DNA of 64,000 nt from Palaemon carinicauda (GCF_036898095.1 NC_090728.1:93936904-94000903), one strand, 5' to 3'; shown: positions 1 through 11,020, counted from the stretch's first letter. Translations and numbers: made by a program. The notes: generated by a model from the letters alone, not told the origin.

Positions 1-723
1 CCTAAATGCCCTAGGGTTTTTGGAATGATAAACCAATAACAGCTTTATTATGCAGTCCCCGCTGGCGTTGGCACATAGGGCAAGAGTCAACCGATCCTTC
101 ATGGGCTTATGTCCAGGCATTTTCTTCTCTTTGGCAGTGATGTATGTTCGACTAGGCATCTTTTTCCAAAACAGACCAGTTTCATCACAACAGAAAACTT
201 GATGTTCTACGTAGCCTTCATCCTCCACGATCTTTTCAAACTTCTTAACAAAATCGTTAGCAGCCTTGGTGTCCGAACTTGAAGCCTCTCCGTGCCGAAC
301 AACTGAATGAATCCCGGTCCGTCTCCTAAATTTCTCAAACCAACTGCGAGATGCCTTGAATTCCTCCGTCGTAAGATCGATTGAACTCTCCCCCGCGTCA
401 CCCCCAGAGCCCGCCACCTTCAAGTCACAATAGATAGTGCTGGCCTTCTCGCAAATGATCGTTCCAGTGATCATATCGCCAACAATCTCTTTGTCCTTTA
501 TTCATATTAACAAAAGGCATTCCACCTCTTCCAGGGTAGGGCTGCAACGTTTGGAAATAATGGTGATCCCCTTCGATGGTTTGACTGCTTTAATGGCTGC
601 CTTCTGCTTGATGATTCTCGAGATCGTAGACATATTCCAGCCATATTGTTTAGCCAGATCACTCACATGCACACCGCGCTCATGTTTTTCTACAATTTCT
701 TGCTTCAATTCTGATAAAAGCAT
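1..723 (-). pseudogene. Tigger/pogo-like DDE transposase, decayed and partial
   Basis: Reading down from ATG at 723, the protein starts with a helix-turn-helix of the CENP-B N-terminal type (ELKQEIVEKHERGVHVSDLA). An in-frame TGA near 500 follows LLLI, where intact relatives read LLLIFIKEK. The frame then continues through the second DNA-binding domain (FKASRSWFEKFRRRTGIHSV) and into the DDE domain with the first catalytic Asp in CCDETGLFWKKMPSRTYIT. It is still open at base 1 (LLVYHSKNPRAF), where the window cuts it; the second and third catalytic Asp lie outside. Known family role: nuclear cut-and-paste transposase. The premature stop makes an active product unlikely. The same frame could be read from the next copy only by comparison. 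Confidence 0.85.
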
Positions 724-1096
724 TGTGTTCTGCCTTTTCTAACATAACCCATACCTGTACCGAAACTAAGCTTCGTAGGACCCATGATTTAAGTGAAATA
801 AAAAATGAAACGTGAAAAAAGAAAGATAATAAGCACTGTTAATAACAGATCGAACAGGGTACAACCACACGACGCGCACAAGAATAGAGAACTGACAGAC
901 TGGGGTCCCTCTGACGTGCTGCCATCTACCGATATAAACAAGAAACTACACTGACGCTTCGAGAAAATTCTACGCGTATGGTCTACATTGGATGTTGGAG
1001 CATGATGTCGGGTGTCGAGACGAGAATTCTATCGAATTTTACATCGGATGTTGGAACAATATTATGTAAAGGCAATCGTATGTAGAGGTTCCACTG
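1..1096 (-). mobile_element. Tigger/pogo-type DNA transposon (T1), other end outside window
   Basis: The right terminus is at 1096. Read inward on the minus strand it begins CAGTGGAACCTCTACATACG and is flanked outside by TA at 1097-1098. A CAGT start with a TA target duplication is the rule in the Tc1/mariner/pogo group. About 370 bp of non-coding subterminal sequence separates this end from a decayed transposase gene (minus strand, 723 down to 1). The left terminus is beyond base 1, so length and the second repeat cannot be checked. Its terminal repeat differs from those of the other three Tigger elements in this window, so it is a separate family. Confidence 0.85.
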
Positions 1097-1098
1097 TA

Positions 1099-3900
1099 TT
1101 ACTTAATGTCCAACATCGTACGCTCAAATGCGGAATGGTCCTTTGATATTCTCGCTTGCAAGAACAGTACGTCTAATTGTCACACAGAGCTAGAAAAGAA
1201 CAGAGTTCTAGGATCACCTCTATTTTTTTTCTGTTGCTGTAGGAAGTCATATTGTGAGGGGCTGGGTTCTAGGGTTTGAACACAATCCTGAACCAAAGTA
1301 ATGAAGGTCTTCTCTACTCCTGAATGACTTGTGACACAAGTAAAGAAATCCTGTTGTTACCTGCTCAGTAGGGCTTTGGATAGTAAAGGAGAGTTTAAAG
1401 AGGAAGCCCTATTTGCTGCTCATTGCAAGTGTTCAAGAGTGATCGCTAGAGCAACCTGTAGACGTGTGAACAGTTCCAGAGGGTTGAGCCCTTTGAAAGC
1501 TCCTCAAATCTAGAAGACTCTTGTCAAGTTCAGACTTACATCCTAGATAAAACTTGGTTCAAGGGCTACATGGTATCCTTCACCAAAAAGTTTGAGGAGA
1601 TTCCCCCAACAACGAAAGTAACAGCTGTCACTGGGAGTGTTCGAGGTCATGCTACCATATCTACCATGTGACAACTTCCCGAGAGGTATCCTGCTTACGG
1701 ACGATCCGTAAAAACAACCCATCGTATGAAGTGATTTACCAATCTCCTTTGGAAAGCCTGTAAGTAGCAATGGTGCATGCGATACTGGTCGTTTGAAAAG
1801 CCGGGAATTTTCTTTTGTGGATGATACCTTCGAAGTGGATGTGATTATTTATGCGCGTGTGCACGTATACAGATGAATGAGTGCTAACAGGGAGGTGCTT
1901 GTCTACAGAAAATTCTTCCAGATTAGAAGAATTCTTATTAAAGTTGTGAGTGCGTGAACAGAAGTGCTCTCGTGATTGCGTCCCAACTGTAGAGTACGTT
2001 TATGCGTGAATAGGTGTTACATCAAAGACCAGTAAGTGTGCCCTATGGGGAGGGGGGTGTGAAAGGTGTAGTACTTTCAATCAAAAGATAGCGCGTCCAC
2101 AAGTGAGTGAGTGCGCATGCGATAGTGCACTCATTAGCAAAGCAATCTTCAAAGTCCTATGAACATGTGCTAAGCAGAGAACACAAGCATTCGAAGAGTG
2201 TGCTCTTATAGGAGAGTGTTTGTGAACAGGTGAATGATCATAAGAATGAGAATGTGTGAGCAAGTCCATGCTGAACATCAGCAGCAAGCAGGTCAATTGA
2301 AGAGCATGCAAACTCTGAAAAGTGTGCGCGGTCGAAGACAGGAGAAAAGTCTAGAGAATGCATGCTTAATGTAGAGCGTGCTCTCATAGGAATGAGTGAG
2401 CAGGTGTTTGCTTGTAAGAATGAATGCAAGCGAGCAAGTGAATGCTCCATGTCAAATGAAAAGCGCATAAGTTCTGAAAAGCATGCATGATTGCAAACAG
2501 GTGAGGTGGCACTGCAGTAGAGTACATGATCACGATTGGGTATACGCAGTCGAGAACGAATGAGGTGGCACTCCTGTAGGAGCATGTGGTAAAAACAGGT
2601 GAAGTGGCACAAAATAGCATGCTACTGCATACTACTGAAGCATGTTAATGGGCACACAGGAACAGGTAAGGCAGCACGCAAAGAAGTGGATAATCTCGTT
2701 GTCTCTTTCTTCATACTCGGTGAAGGACTGGGCAACACTCTCCTACTAGGAGAGAAATGTTAGGAGTCACATATATGATACTGTATATACAGTAATTCCT
2801 ATCGATCGGTCTGGAAGGACAAATTGTCCAAAATTGGAAAAGGAAAAGCAGACCCTCTTTTTTTTCTGAACTGCTGCATGTTCCAAGTCCAACAAATATG
2901 TGAATCCACTGTCAGGGCTAAGAGACGAAGGTGGGCAAAGGTGAAAGAATAACTTGAAGTTCTCCTATCAATGATGTAATGAAGTTTCATTCCTGTCACG
3001 ATGAACAGTCGTCACTAGTCCAAACAAGAGTAATTAACAAAAAAGGGTACATCGGCACGTTACACAGAAACTGTTAGTTAGCTATAGTTATCAGCAAAAC
3101 TGCAAAACCTTCAATATAAAACTAAAAAATGAGGGAGCCAGAAATACATCTGTACTATTCAGTGGCTGAAAAAATGGTTACTTGGTGTGCTAGTGGGGGA
3201 GGGGGTTCTCCATGCCACCTGCCAGTAACTATCCACACCTTGTTATACAGTATTCTCAACAGTTAATTTCTAGCTATACTGAAAACATACTCCTATTATA
3301 AGAAGTGTTTGTATCTGTGTAGGAACAAATAAATTTATAAAATCATTCAAGTCAAACACAAATAAGTTGGCTAATTTTAAGCTTGAAGGTAAAAAAAACT
3401 ACTATAATTTTAAACAGAAATAAATGTAAGACATTATCAAATTACACACAACAACACTATAAAACCAAAGATTTTAGCAGTTGAACATAAGGAGAAAATC
3501 AGGTCTCAGAAACTTCAGGAACTTCCTGAAACTAATTTCATGCCAGGGAAGAAAACATCTGGGTTCAACCACATCATCAAGTTGAGGTTCAATGAAAATA
3601 TGACATTGCAATACTCAAAGGATGATAATTTGAGAGGGATCATTGAAAGGCATTATATACAGCAAAATGGAATATGGAAGTAATTTTGAAATTTTCCAAA
3701 AGTCAAGGTATTGCTTGAGAATTAAAGCTACCTAATAACAAGTCAGCAGACAGAATGATACAGTTAACCACTGGGGACCTAAAGGATCATACATGCATGT
3801 TCCAATTCATTAGGAAAAATTGCAGTAGCTTTTTATTCTCTTTCTTATAGTGGATAAAGATGCTTGGGAATTCATGGGGTGCACAAATTAAACCAGCTAA
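1099..3900. other. No recognisable gene; low-complexity decayed repeat
   Basis: No convincing open frame is present. Between about 1830 and 2660 the sequence is built of short diverged units rich in GTGAGTGA, GCATGC and AGGTG(A/G)GGTGGCAC. The texture resembles the tandem-repeat zone of the DIRS gag genes elsewhere in the window (for example 27180-27680), so 1250-3240 may be a very old minus-strand gag region, but no conserved gag motif survives. From 3241 to 3900 the DNA is plain AT-rich sequence. Confidence 0.3.
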
Positions 3901-3925
3901 TACAATGAAAAATTTAAAAACTTAC

Positions 3926-4035
3926 TGAGCAAAAGATGTTATAGCAGTTAGAAGCAAGTGATCAGAAACTTGGTCATCTTGATCCTGAGCAGAGTTGAGC
4001 AATTTATCTACGAGTAACAGATGAATTACTTTGTC
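3926..4035 (-). CDS. Candidate internal exon of a host gene (exon D)
   Basis: On the minus strand a pyrimidine-rich tract ending in TTTTTTAG precedes 4035, and CA|GTAAGT follows 3926; both are canonical splice sites. The 110 nt between are open only in phase 0 (36 codons plus 2 nt), the other two frames containing stops. The peptide begins DKVIHLLLVDKLLNSAQDQD and ends LLLTAITSFA, with even, non-repetitive composition and an amphipathic helical look. I do not recognise the protein. It may belong to the same minus-strand gene as the exons at 10873-11020 and 34491-34524, but exon C between them does not join in phase as the sequence stands. No membrane segment or catalytic motif is visible in so short a piece. 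Confidence 0.6.
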
Positions 4036-4968
4036 CTAAAAAATAAAAAATCTTATTCCATTTTTTTTATTCTATTTTTTTAAAACACAAAATACCTGAG
4101 AAAACCACAATTCTTACTTAGACTATAACTAGAGTACTAAAAATCATAGAATTTCAAAATTAGTCAGGTAATACACACTGATGTATCTATGTACTTTAAA
4201 CACTAGCATTCCAAAGAAAATTTATTAACAAGGTACTGAATTTAGTATATATGGAAAGGAACAACCATGTCTCCTTTAAATGGAACAATTATACAAAAAG
4301 TTTCTGTTATATACAATACATTAACACCTGGGTACAAACACTACAACATTAATGAATAATGTGTTAAAACCTTGCCTGATGACATAGTAAATAATGCCCC
4401 ATACACAGTCCAAGAATATCTGCAAATACAGTACGCAAAAATAAGCGACATATCTAGGTAACATAGAGAAGTGCAGACAATTGAAAGCTATGCATCATAT
4501 TACAGGAGATGATAAATGGAATTTTAATGACATTAAATATATATATACTCACTTGATATTCACATTGCTTCTCCCTTGAGGCTGATTAAATGTTGACATC
4601 TATCGTAAAACTAAGATTCCGATTTCTTTCCTTGCAATAGCCACTCCCTTCTAGCAGAGTATTGAGATTACATGGCAGTGTATGACAATACATGAACATG
4701 GGAAAACCATACCTCCGTCGTTCAGTATAAAAGTCAAAATTAGTTCATTAGCCTCTTGACGTCACTAGTCAGTATTGGGGCATGTATATGAACACCGGGC
4801 GAGTATAGAAATAACTGATTTTATTATGATTTTCTTTTTTTATTTCTAGGATCTTCCCCTGATGTTCATATTGCTAAATTCCATAGTATGGGAAAGATAT
4901 AGGAAATTTAAAGCAAATACCTAGATATGTACCGTAACCCTCTGGTGATCTAATGACGTATTTCCGCA
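4036..4968. other. AT-rich intronic or intergenic DNA
   Basis: No gene seen. Two AATAAA signals on the minus strand (TTTATT at 4820-4825 and 4839-4844) lie 125-150 bp downstream of the stop codon at 4969, so a 3' UTR could end here. A good donor (CAA|GTGAGT, near 4551) has no open exon in front of it. Confidence 0.4.
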
Positions 4969-5106
4969 TCAATGGATTTTTTGCCGTAAGTGCTCCGATG
5001 ACAAATATAAAGCGTCATCCAATACACTTTTTGCAGGGAAAATAGTTTTAATTTTTGAGCCATCCCAAGAAAATGACTCGCATCTGATTCTGGGAAGATC
5101 TTCACC
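4969..5106 (-). CDS. Candidate exon of a host gene, ending in TGA (exon C)
   Basis: A strong acceptor (long T-rich tract ending GTCTTAG) lies just above 5106. From 5106 the frame is open in phase 0 for 45 codons to TGA at 4969-4971. The peptide starts GEDLPRIRCESFSWDGSKIK and ends ALYLSSEHLRQKIH. The donor of the exon at 10873 also ends in phase 0, so the two join without a frame break. Two readings are possible: this is a terminal exon with polyadenylation signals at 4820-4844, or the exon continues in another frame (through NPLMRKYVIRSPEGYGTYL) to a donor CTAG|GTATTT near 4905, which would need a one-base error or mutation near 4980. The product is unknown to me. Confidence 0.5.
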   Translation of the reverse strand, partial: GEDLPRIRCESFSWDGSKIKTIFPAKSVLDDALYLSSEHLRQKIH

Positions 5107-5474
5107 CTAAGACAAAACATAAAAAGAAAACTGATAACAGTAGTGCATGCACTGTAAGTCTCCATCACACATTCAGTTGATTTCATGGTTTGAATAAGTT
5201 TAGCAATTTTATGGAGAGCTCTTGTATAACTTTTTTGTCGACCATATACAGCATTTGTGAAATGCCCTTGAATTTTTTCTTGATACATCATACAAAATGT
5301 TTGAAGGGTATAAAGTGGAAAATGTGAAAAACATGACTGGCCAGAAATTTTCCTAAGGTGTTGCTACTCCTTGCATGCACCAACATTCTCCTGAGACATG
5401 ATGTACTTCCAGAGGCAAGAAAATTTTTTTATAATCATTTGGAAGTATGTAATCCTCATAAAAATGGGGTATGC

Positions 5475-5645
5475 GACGTTATAGCTAGGTCCAAAAGAGC
5501 TAGTACTTTTGAGCAAGTGCTACAAAATGGCTAGTTCCATAATAGCTAGTACCAAAATCGCTACTGTGACAAAATAGCAAGTAGTACATTTGAGCTGGTA
5601 CAGAAAGAGCTGCTAACCAAAATAGGTAGTTTCAAGAAAATGTAG
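5475..5645. repeat. Degenerate short tandem array built on GCTAGTACCAAAA
   Basis: Units such as AGCTAGGTCCAAAAG, AGCTAGTACTTTTG, GGCTAGTTCCATAAT, AGCTAGTACCAAAAT and GAGCTGGTACAGAAAG follow each other at roughly 16-24 bp spacing with heavy divergence. No coding frame runs through it. The flanks from about 5300 to 5930 hold nothing else recognisable. Confidence 0.6.
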
Positions 5646-5933
5646 AGTTGTTTCTACTTCAACATATTCAACGTAGATGTAGGGTTGAAGGCCACTTCCC
5701 TGAACCTATATCAATTAGCGAATTGCTAATACCAGAAGAATTTATAATGGTTACCATAAACGGAAATGCATTCTTCTTCTTACCGAGTGATGAAACTAGC
5801 GGTTCAAATTGAATAATCATATTTGCAAGTCAGCTTATGCTCGATCAACTTGCCAGTTGAAAAATATGACTGTGTGATGGCACTTTCAAAGTTGTTCCTA
5901 GAATATTTTATCAATTATATACAATCTATGTTG

Positions 5934-6300
5934 TTAGAGAAGACTTTCTTTTTCCTTGTGTGATAATTCATGCATTCTGGTAAGCAAGCATTGCAAATCC
6001 TGTGGTGTTCTGTTAATAAGGACAGCTTCATCAGCATACTTTAGGTCTGCTAAATTCCTATCACCAATCCAGTCCAATCCTCCACCATCTCTGACTATTC
6101 TACGCATTACAAAATCCATGAGGAGGATAAACAACATAGGTGACATCACATTCCCTTGGAGTACTCCGCTGCTCACTGGAAATTAATTTGATAAGATTCC
6201 ATTAACATTAACTTTGCACTTGCTCAGCTCGTGAACAGACTGGGTTTAAAGCAATCGACAAACTGTCTCTTCAGCTTTAACTCTTGATGCCTGGCGATTG
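5934..6300 (-). pseudogene. RTE-like reverse transcriptase fragment
   Basis: The minus strand encodes SSGVLQGNVMSPMLFILLMD followed by NLADLKYADEAVLI. These correspond to the RT palm motifs (x)GVxQGxxxSPxLF and (F/Y)ADD; the second catalytic Asp of the YADD box is replaced by Glu (YADE). Upstream homologous residues continue to about 6300 but with a TAA just before the GVLQG motif. Downstream the match ends near 5934. The piece is about 100 codons of a protein normally near 1000 residues, so it is a dead fragment. Confidence 0.8.
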
Positions 6301-7955
6301 ATATTAAAAGAATTAGTATAGACCGGCAGGGGTTACTTGCCTTAGTTAAATAGGTACTGTGCATCACAAGGAACTGGCTATCTTTTGATATATCTAGCCA
6401 ATGAATCTTCTTTAGATTCAGTCAGTCATGGAAACAGATGATGACAGAACGGCCCACAGTCCTGGGTGTAGCGAGGTGCTAAGAATCTCCCGGTTTATAA
6501 TTACTAAAGAAAAATTGAAAATAGGTAATTTTAATGTTAAAACCATGAATCAGATTGGGAAGTTACAGCAAGTGGAGACTGAGTTTATGAAATATAGTTT
6601 GAATATCTCGGCCCTAAGAGAAACATGTAAGGGGATTGGTAAGGAAATTTTAGACCTAGGCAATATATATATCTACTCAGGAAGATCACATGGAGTTGGA
6701 AGAGAAGGGGTACGAATGATGATGACACCAAGAGCAAAAAAGGCATTAACCAAGTGGAGAGCTGTAAATACAGTAGTAGATTGTTACTAGCAAAGTTCAA
6801 ATCAAAGCAGTGCAATATGGGTATTTTAGTTTGCTATGCCCCAACAAGTGATTCCCCTGAAGAAAGGAAAGATGAATACTATGAACTCCAGAGGGCAATA
6901 GATGAGATCCCTGAGAGAGATAGGAAAATTGTGATTGGCGACTTCAATGCTAAAGTTGGAGGAAATAATCAGGGAATAGAGAATGTGATGGATGTCGAAG
7001 GCCTTGGCAAAATTGCAAATGAAAATGGAGCCCATTTCGTAAGTTCCTGTTCAGCAAAAAATCCTGTCATTAGAGGTACTCTTTTTCCACACAAGAACAT
7101 CCACAAGTATACATGGACTTCACCATGTGGCAATTACAAAAATCAGATCGATCATATTGCCATTAATAAAGAGAGAAGGGCTCTGAGAAATGTAAGAAGC
7201 TATAGCGGTGCAGATATTGGTAGTGATCACCAACTCCTCATTGTCACACTGAAATTAGAACTGAAAGCACCCAACAGAACGATAGATAGAATACCTAGGT
7301 TTTATACTAGTAAGCTTTTAGATGAAGAGCACAGAGAAACATTTGCAATTGAATGTAGGAATTGATCTGCAGTCTTAGAGACTTCAAGAGATGAAGAACA
7401 GACAATTAATGAAGAATGGTGTGATATTAAGAGCATATATCAGTCATTTGGTAGTGAAGTCTTGGGACACACAGTTACAAGGAGAAAGCCATGGATATCA
7501 AATGATACTTGGGATACTATAAAAAGGAGACAAAGACAGAAATTGATTGTTGAAAGTTTTCGAGGAAGTAATAAAAATTACAAGGTGGAGCATGCTAAGT
7601 ATTCCAGTATTGATAGTGAGGTCAAAAGAAAAGCCAAGAATAACTGGAGAGAATATATAGATAGTAAAGCAGATGAGGCTGACAAAGCTATGAATTCAGG
7701 AAGTGGCTATGGTGTAAGAATTGCTCATAGAATTATTAATGAAATCTCTACTGGGGCAAAGAAGAAGCATATACCCATCAAAAAGAGAGATGGCTCTGTT
7801 ATAGCTACAGAAGATGAAGAAAGACAGTGCTGGATGGAACACTTTAGTAAGGTTATGAATAGGATATATGACGGGAATAATGTGATTGATATACCAGAAG
7901 CTGATGAACACCTTGATGTGCCCATGAATGAATTCACTGTGTTTGAAGTCGAAGC
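5934..7955. mobile_element. RTE-type LINE with inverted halves
   Basis: A reverse transcriptase piece lies on the minus strand at 5934-6300, and an endonuclease piece with linker on the plus strand at 6428-7955. Both resemble the RTE clade (BovB-like organisation: endonuclease, linker, reverse transcriptase). Read on the minus strand, the 5' part (endonuclease) is inverted relative to the 3' part, the arrangement made by twin priming of a LINE. The central RT domains between the pieces are missing. On the right the LINE match stops near 7955 where DIRS gag sequence begins. Confidence 0.65.
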
Positions 7956-7983
7956 TCTATCTCTATTGGGGAGAGGTGAATAG
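6428..7983 (+). pseudogene. RTE-like LINE endonuclease and linker, frameshifted
   Basis: The frame opens at ATG 6428 with KIGNFNVKTMNQIGKLQQVE, the start of an exonuclease-endonuclease-phosphatase (APE) domain. It shifts near 6770 into the frame with VCYAPTSDSPEERKDEYYEL, IGDFNAKVGG, TWTSPCGNYKNQIDHIAI and SDHQLL, which supply the catalytic Asp, Asn and the terminal SDH motif. A TGA at 7363-7365 interrupts the linker; the same frame then runs on to 7983 through RRKPWISNDTWDTIK, KRKAKNNWREYI and IKKRDGSVIATEDEERQ, typical of RTE linkers before the RT. Genuine LINE homology stops near 7955. The family nicks target DNA to prime reverse transcription. With one shift and one stop it is not functional. 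Confidence 0.8.
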
Positions 7984-8569
7984 AGTCTGTCAAGGAGATA
8001 GCCCTGTCCTTCCTTGAGGGAGACGGCCTAATCCTCTTTTTCTTCCCCTTCCCCTTTGGTTTAGCTGGTGGAATCCGGAACTGAAGGAGAGTCCCTTAAA
8101 CCTCTGAATTACTTTCCTCCTAACGCCTTTTCCAAGGGGAGAGGGGTCTCTCCTTATGGTAAGGTCCCACTAGAGCAGATCCTTCGGAACTTCTCCTAAG
8201 ACCTGCAGGAGGAGAGGAGCTGGAAAGGACGGCCAACAGAGGGATTTTCTGGGTGCCACCCAGCATTGAGAACGGGGGATGGTCCCCGTCGCATCCTCAC
8301 GCATTACATTAAATAGTGCGCTCAGTCAGGGGGGTCTCGAGCTCGAAATGAACTGGGAGGGAGATTCTTTGGACGGACAGGAGCCCTGGGTCTAGGAACC
8401 TGGGATGGTTTCCTTGACTCCTTTTCTGCAGGCAGGATTTGCACTGGCCTACCCGGGGGAAGGTGCTGGTCGTTGAAGCCTCAGGGCAGCAGACTGCTCA
8501 TGAGCTTTCCTCAGTCCTTCACCCTGACCCCAATCAAAAGGGTACAGATTCTTAGAAGGAATTGCGAAC

Positions 8570-10290
8570 TAGAAATAGAGCAGCATGATGAGAACCTGAG
8601 GGATCGTCATAACAAGAGACCGAAGGCTCTAGGTTGCGCAAACCCTGAGGTTCGGACCAACGAGAACCCGAAGGTTCTAAGTTATGAAATCCTGGAAGAT
8701 AACATAGCTTGAACCCGGAGGCCCAGGATCGCATGAACTCGAAAGCTCCAAGCAACAAGAACCAGGAGTTTCTATGTCATGAGACCTAGAAAGATAAAAG
8801 TGACAAGGACCCAAAGATCCTGGGTCATGAGAGTCCCTAGGCTCAGTGCGACGAGAGCCCGAAGGTTCATCATAACGAGAGTTACGAGCGCCTGGAGGTT
8901 CTACAAGACGAGAGTCTGTAGACTCAGGGTTACGCAAGACTGAGGGCTCAATGTATTGAGGGTCACGAGAACCTGAAGGCTCAGCGTAATGCAACGAGGG
9001 TCATGAGAGCCCAAAGGATCATCGTAACGCAGGTATGAGAGCCCAAAGGATCAGCGTAACGCAGGTATGAGAGCCCAAAGGCTCAATGCAACGCAGGTCA
9101 TGAGAGCCGAAGGCTCAGCTTAACGAGGGTCTCAAGAGCCCAAAAGATCAGCGTAACGAGGGTCACGAGAGCCCGAACGCTCAACGCATGACGAGTCATG
9201 AGAGCTCGAGGGCTCAACCTAATGAAGGTCACGAGAGCCCGAAGGCTCTACATGACGAGAACCGGAAGGTCCTGGGTTACGAGAGCCCGAAGGCTCAACG
9301 TAACGGGAGCCCGAAAGTTTGGGGTCACCACAGCCCAAAGACTCAGCGAGACCGCCACAAGAACCCAAAGGAACTATGTGACTTGAACCCGGAGGAGCAG
9401 GCCCAGGGTGACGAGGGGTCAGAAACTCTTCCACCCGACGAACTCCCGAAGGGGAACGTTTATCAAGATCCTCCGAGGAGGGAGACTGCCGAGGCCTAAT
9501 GAGCTCAGGAGCTTTCTCTCACGAACAAGAGAAGTGTTCTCCCGAAGGAGAATATCGCCTAGGATTATGTTCTACCATGGCCTAGGGGGAGAAGCGTAGG
9601 CATTAGTCACACGTTGGTTACCAACAAGTCTCTTGTGAACAAGAGAGATGTTCCCCTAAAGGAAGAAAATGCTCTGGACTTTGCTCTACTACCAACCCCG
9701 GATGAAAAGCATCGCCTTCAACGTCGGTCAGAGAAGACCAAAAGTCAGACTGACGGGCAGCAGCACCTACACCCACAGGGGAAGGTTCCACTTTTGAAGA
9801 AGTAGGAGTGCATTTCTGCTCAACACCCAACTGAAGGAGCTCAAAGAGAACTTCCTTAAAAGGGGGATCATCAATGCCCAGGGATGGCTAAAAACCCAAC
9901 AGATCAGTCATAGAGTAGGCACTCCCTGGGGGAAGAGGCGAGACCGAGTTGTTAGGGGAAATGGTACCATTCCTTGAACCAAAAGGTTGATCTGAAGTTA
10001 CTAGGGCTGAGCTGCTCCTTAGCTGTTCCCCAGAGAGGGCCAGCGGAGGAGCCTTTCTGGAAGAGTTTATGGGTTTAAAAAAGAAGTCCGCAATTTCTTT
10101 GACTTCGAGGAGGAGACTGAAGAAGAAGAATCTCGCTTGGCCTTCTTTTTCTTCCTGCGCCCATACCTCTCCCACTGGGAAGCAGACCACTACCAAAACT
10201 CATCAGAGGTGTTATTCCTATCACACTGGTGGCCGCGGCAAGCCGGACACAGCAGGTAGGGGTCCATCACAAGGGCTGACATGAAGGTAC
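8570..10290 (-). pseudogene. DIRS gag-like gene, decayed (e3)
   Basis: The N-terminal module is readable on the minus strand from about 10290: CGTF, then DPYLLCPACRGHQCDRNN, then a TAG just before WSASQWERYGRR. The intact homologue in e1 reads DPHTLCPQCRGRRCDQDNMC and WSASQWERFGRR at the same place, so some zinc-binding Cys of the second half are lost here. Farther down, 9430-8577 encodes many copies of EPSGSR followed by two variable residues. Multiple stops and shifts split the frame. Likely ancestral role: RNA packaging or nucleocapsid protein of the element. It is recognised by homology within this window rather than by a named domain. Confidence 0.7.
8577..9400. repeat. 24-bp tandem array inside e3 gag (EPSGSRxx repeats)
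   Basis: Plus-strand units of about 24 bp of the type GAGAGCCCGAAGGCTCAACG repeat over roughly 0.8 kb, clearest at 9230-9360 where successive units start GAGAACC, GAGAGCC, GGGAGCC and CACAGCC. On the minus strand each unit codes EPSGSR plus two residues. Divergence grows toward 8577. Confidence 0.75.
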
Positions 10291-10872
10291 CGCAGGAGTG
10301 GCCTTCCAGACAAAGACAGGTATGCAAGGGACTTGGAGAAATTCAAACACGCTCTGAAAAGAACATGAAGTATAGTATTATTCAAATGGCAAGTCTTGGT
10401 GGGAGAGAGTGGCAATGACAGTCCTCTACCGAGCAGGAAAGCAAAGTGGGTGCTCGGCCTAGGTGTGTAAGTGTGGTAGCCGGCACCCGTCACCCCTCCC
10501 CACCAACTAACGGTTGGGGTGATTACCCCTCCCTAAATTCTCATGGCTTGTCTTTCAGCTTCGCCGAAAGTAATATCCCTATAAATAGCATAGGGTTTGT
10601 ATTTAGTGTTGGAACAAAAAGGTTTTAACACTGCATTCTTGAATACCCATTTGTTCATTACCATTTCTTACAGGATCAGCACTAGGTCTGCTATTCTCGC
10701 GTTCCCCATCTAGGGAGAAAAGGAAGAGTACTGGCTCATACTCAATATTGTGCAGTTTCAGACTAAAGCCAATAACTAGCACAACTAATTTGAGATTCAA
10801 GTAAATAATGCATTTGGCATTCTGTAAGGCTTATGAATTACTGTTTGGCCCTGACAATCACCTCATACTGAC

Positions 10873-11020
10873 CTTAAATGTAACCAGGTACTCATTCAAC
10901 ACAGTAGCTTTAAAGACAACAACTTCAGAGCCCTCTTCTTCATTGTAGATAATAGCTCGAGGCTCTTCTCCTGACATCTCATACACAATACTGTCTCCAC
11001 ACAGCACGCTCACATATCGC
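10873..11020 (-). CDS. Internal exon of a host gene (exon B)
   Basis: On the minus strand the acceptor TTTTATTTTTATAG precedes 11020 and the donor AAG|GTCAGT follows 10873. The 148 nt are one leading nucleotide plus 49 sense codons, open only in that frame. The peptide starts RYVSVLCGDSIVYEMSGEEP and ends TVLNEYLVTFK; it is beta-strand-like and acidic in the middle (NEEEGSE). The single leading G completes a Gly codon with the GG that ends the 34-nt exon at 34491-34524, so the two fit as neighbouring exons. The donor phase (0) also fits the acceptor at 5106. I cannot name the protein. No repeat family shows this sequence elsewhere in the window, which supports a unique host gene. Confidence 0.8.

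Larger units (their letters stand above)
7956..10616 (-). mobile_element. DIRS-type retrotransposon e3, 5' part only (family 1)
   Basis: The 5' terminus is at about 10616: on the plus strand the sequence 10470-10616 contains the family-1 ITR signature (CACCCCTCCCCACCAACTAA, then CAGCTTCGCCGAAAGTAATA and ATAGCATAGGGTTTGTATTT ... GGAACAAA), as in e1, e4 and e8. Downstream on the minus strand come gag with its N-terminal cysteine cluster and a long repeat zone. No RT or recombinase is attached; the match fades near 7960 next to the LINE. Element truncated and heavily mutated. Confidence 0.75.

Noticed and set aside
2081..2620. Minus-strand frames of 76-124 codons rich in Ser, His, Cys and Leu
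   Set aside because: They run through diverged short repeats with no conserved motif; at best decayed gag low-complexity sequence.
4551..4610. Possible exon with a strong donor (CAA|GTGAGT)
   Set aside because: All three phases contain a stop within the 57 nt after the only usable acceptor.
5157..5291. Open stretch with sensible composition (YGRQKSYTRALHKIAKLIQT)
   Set aside because: The only donors would leave an intron under 50 nt before exon C; kept as a comment, not called a gene.
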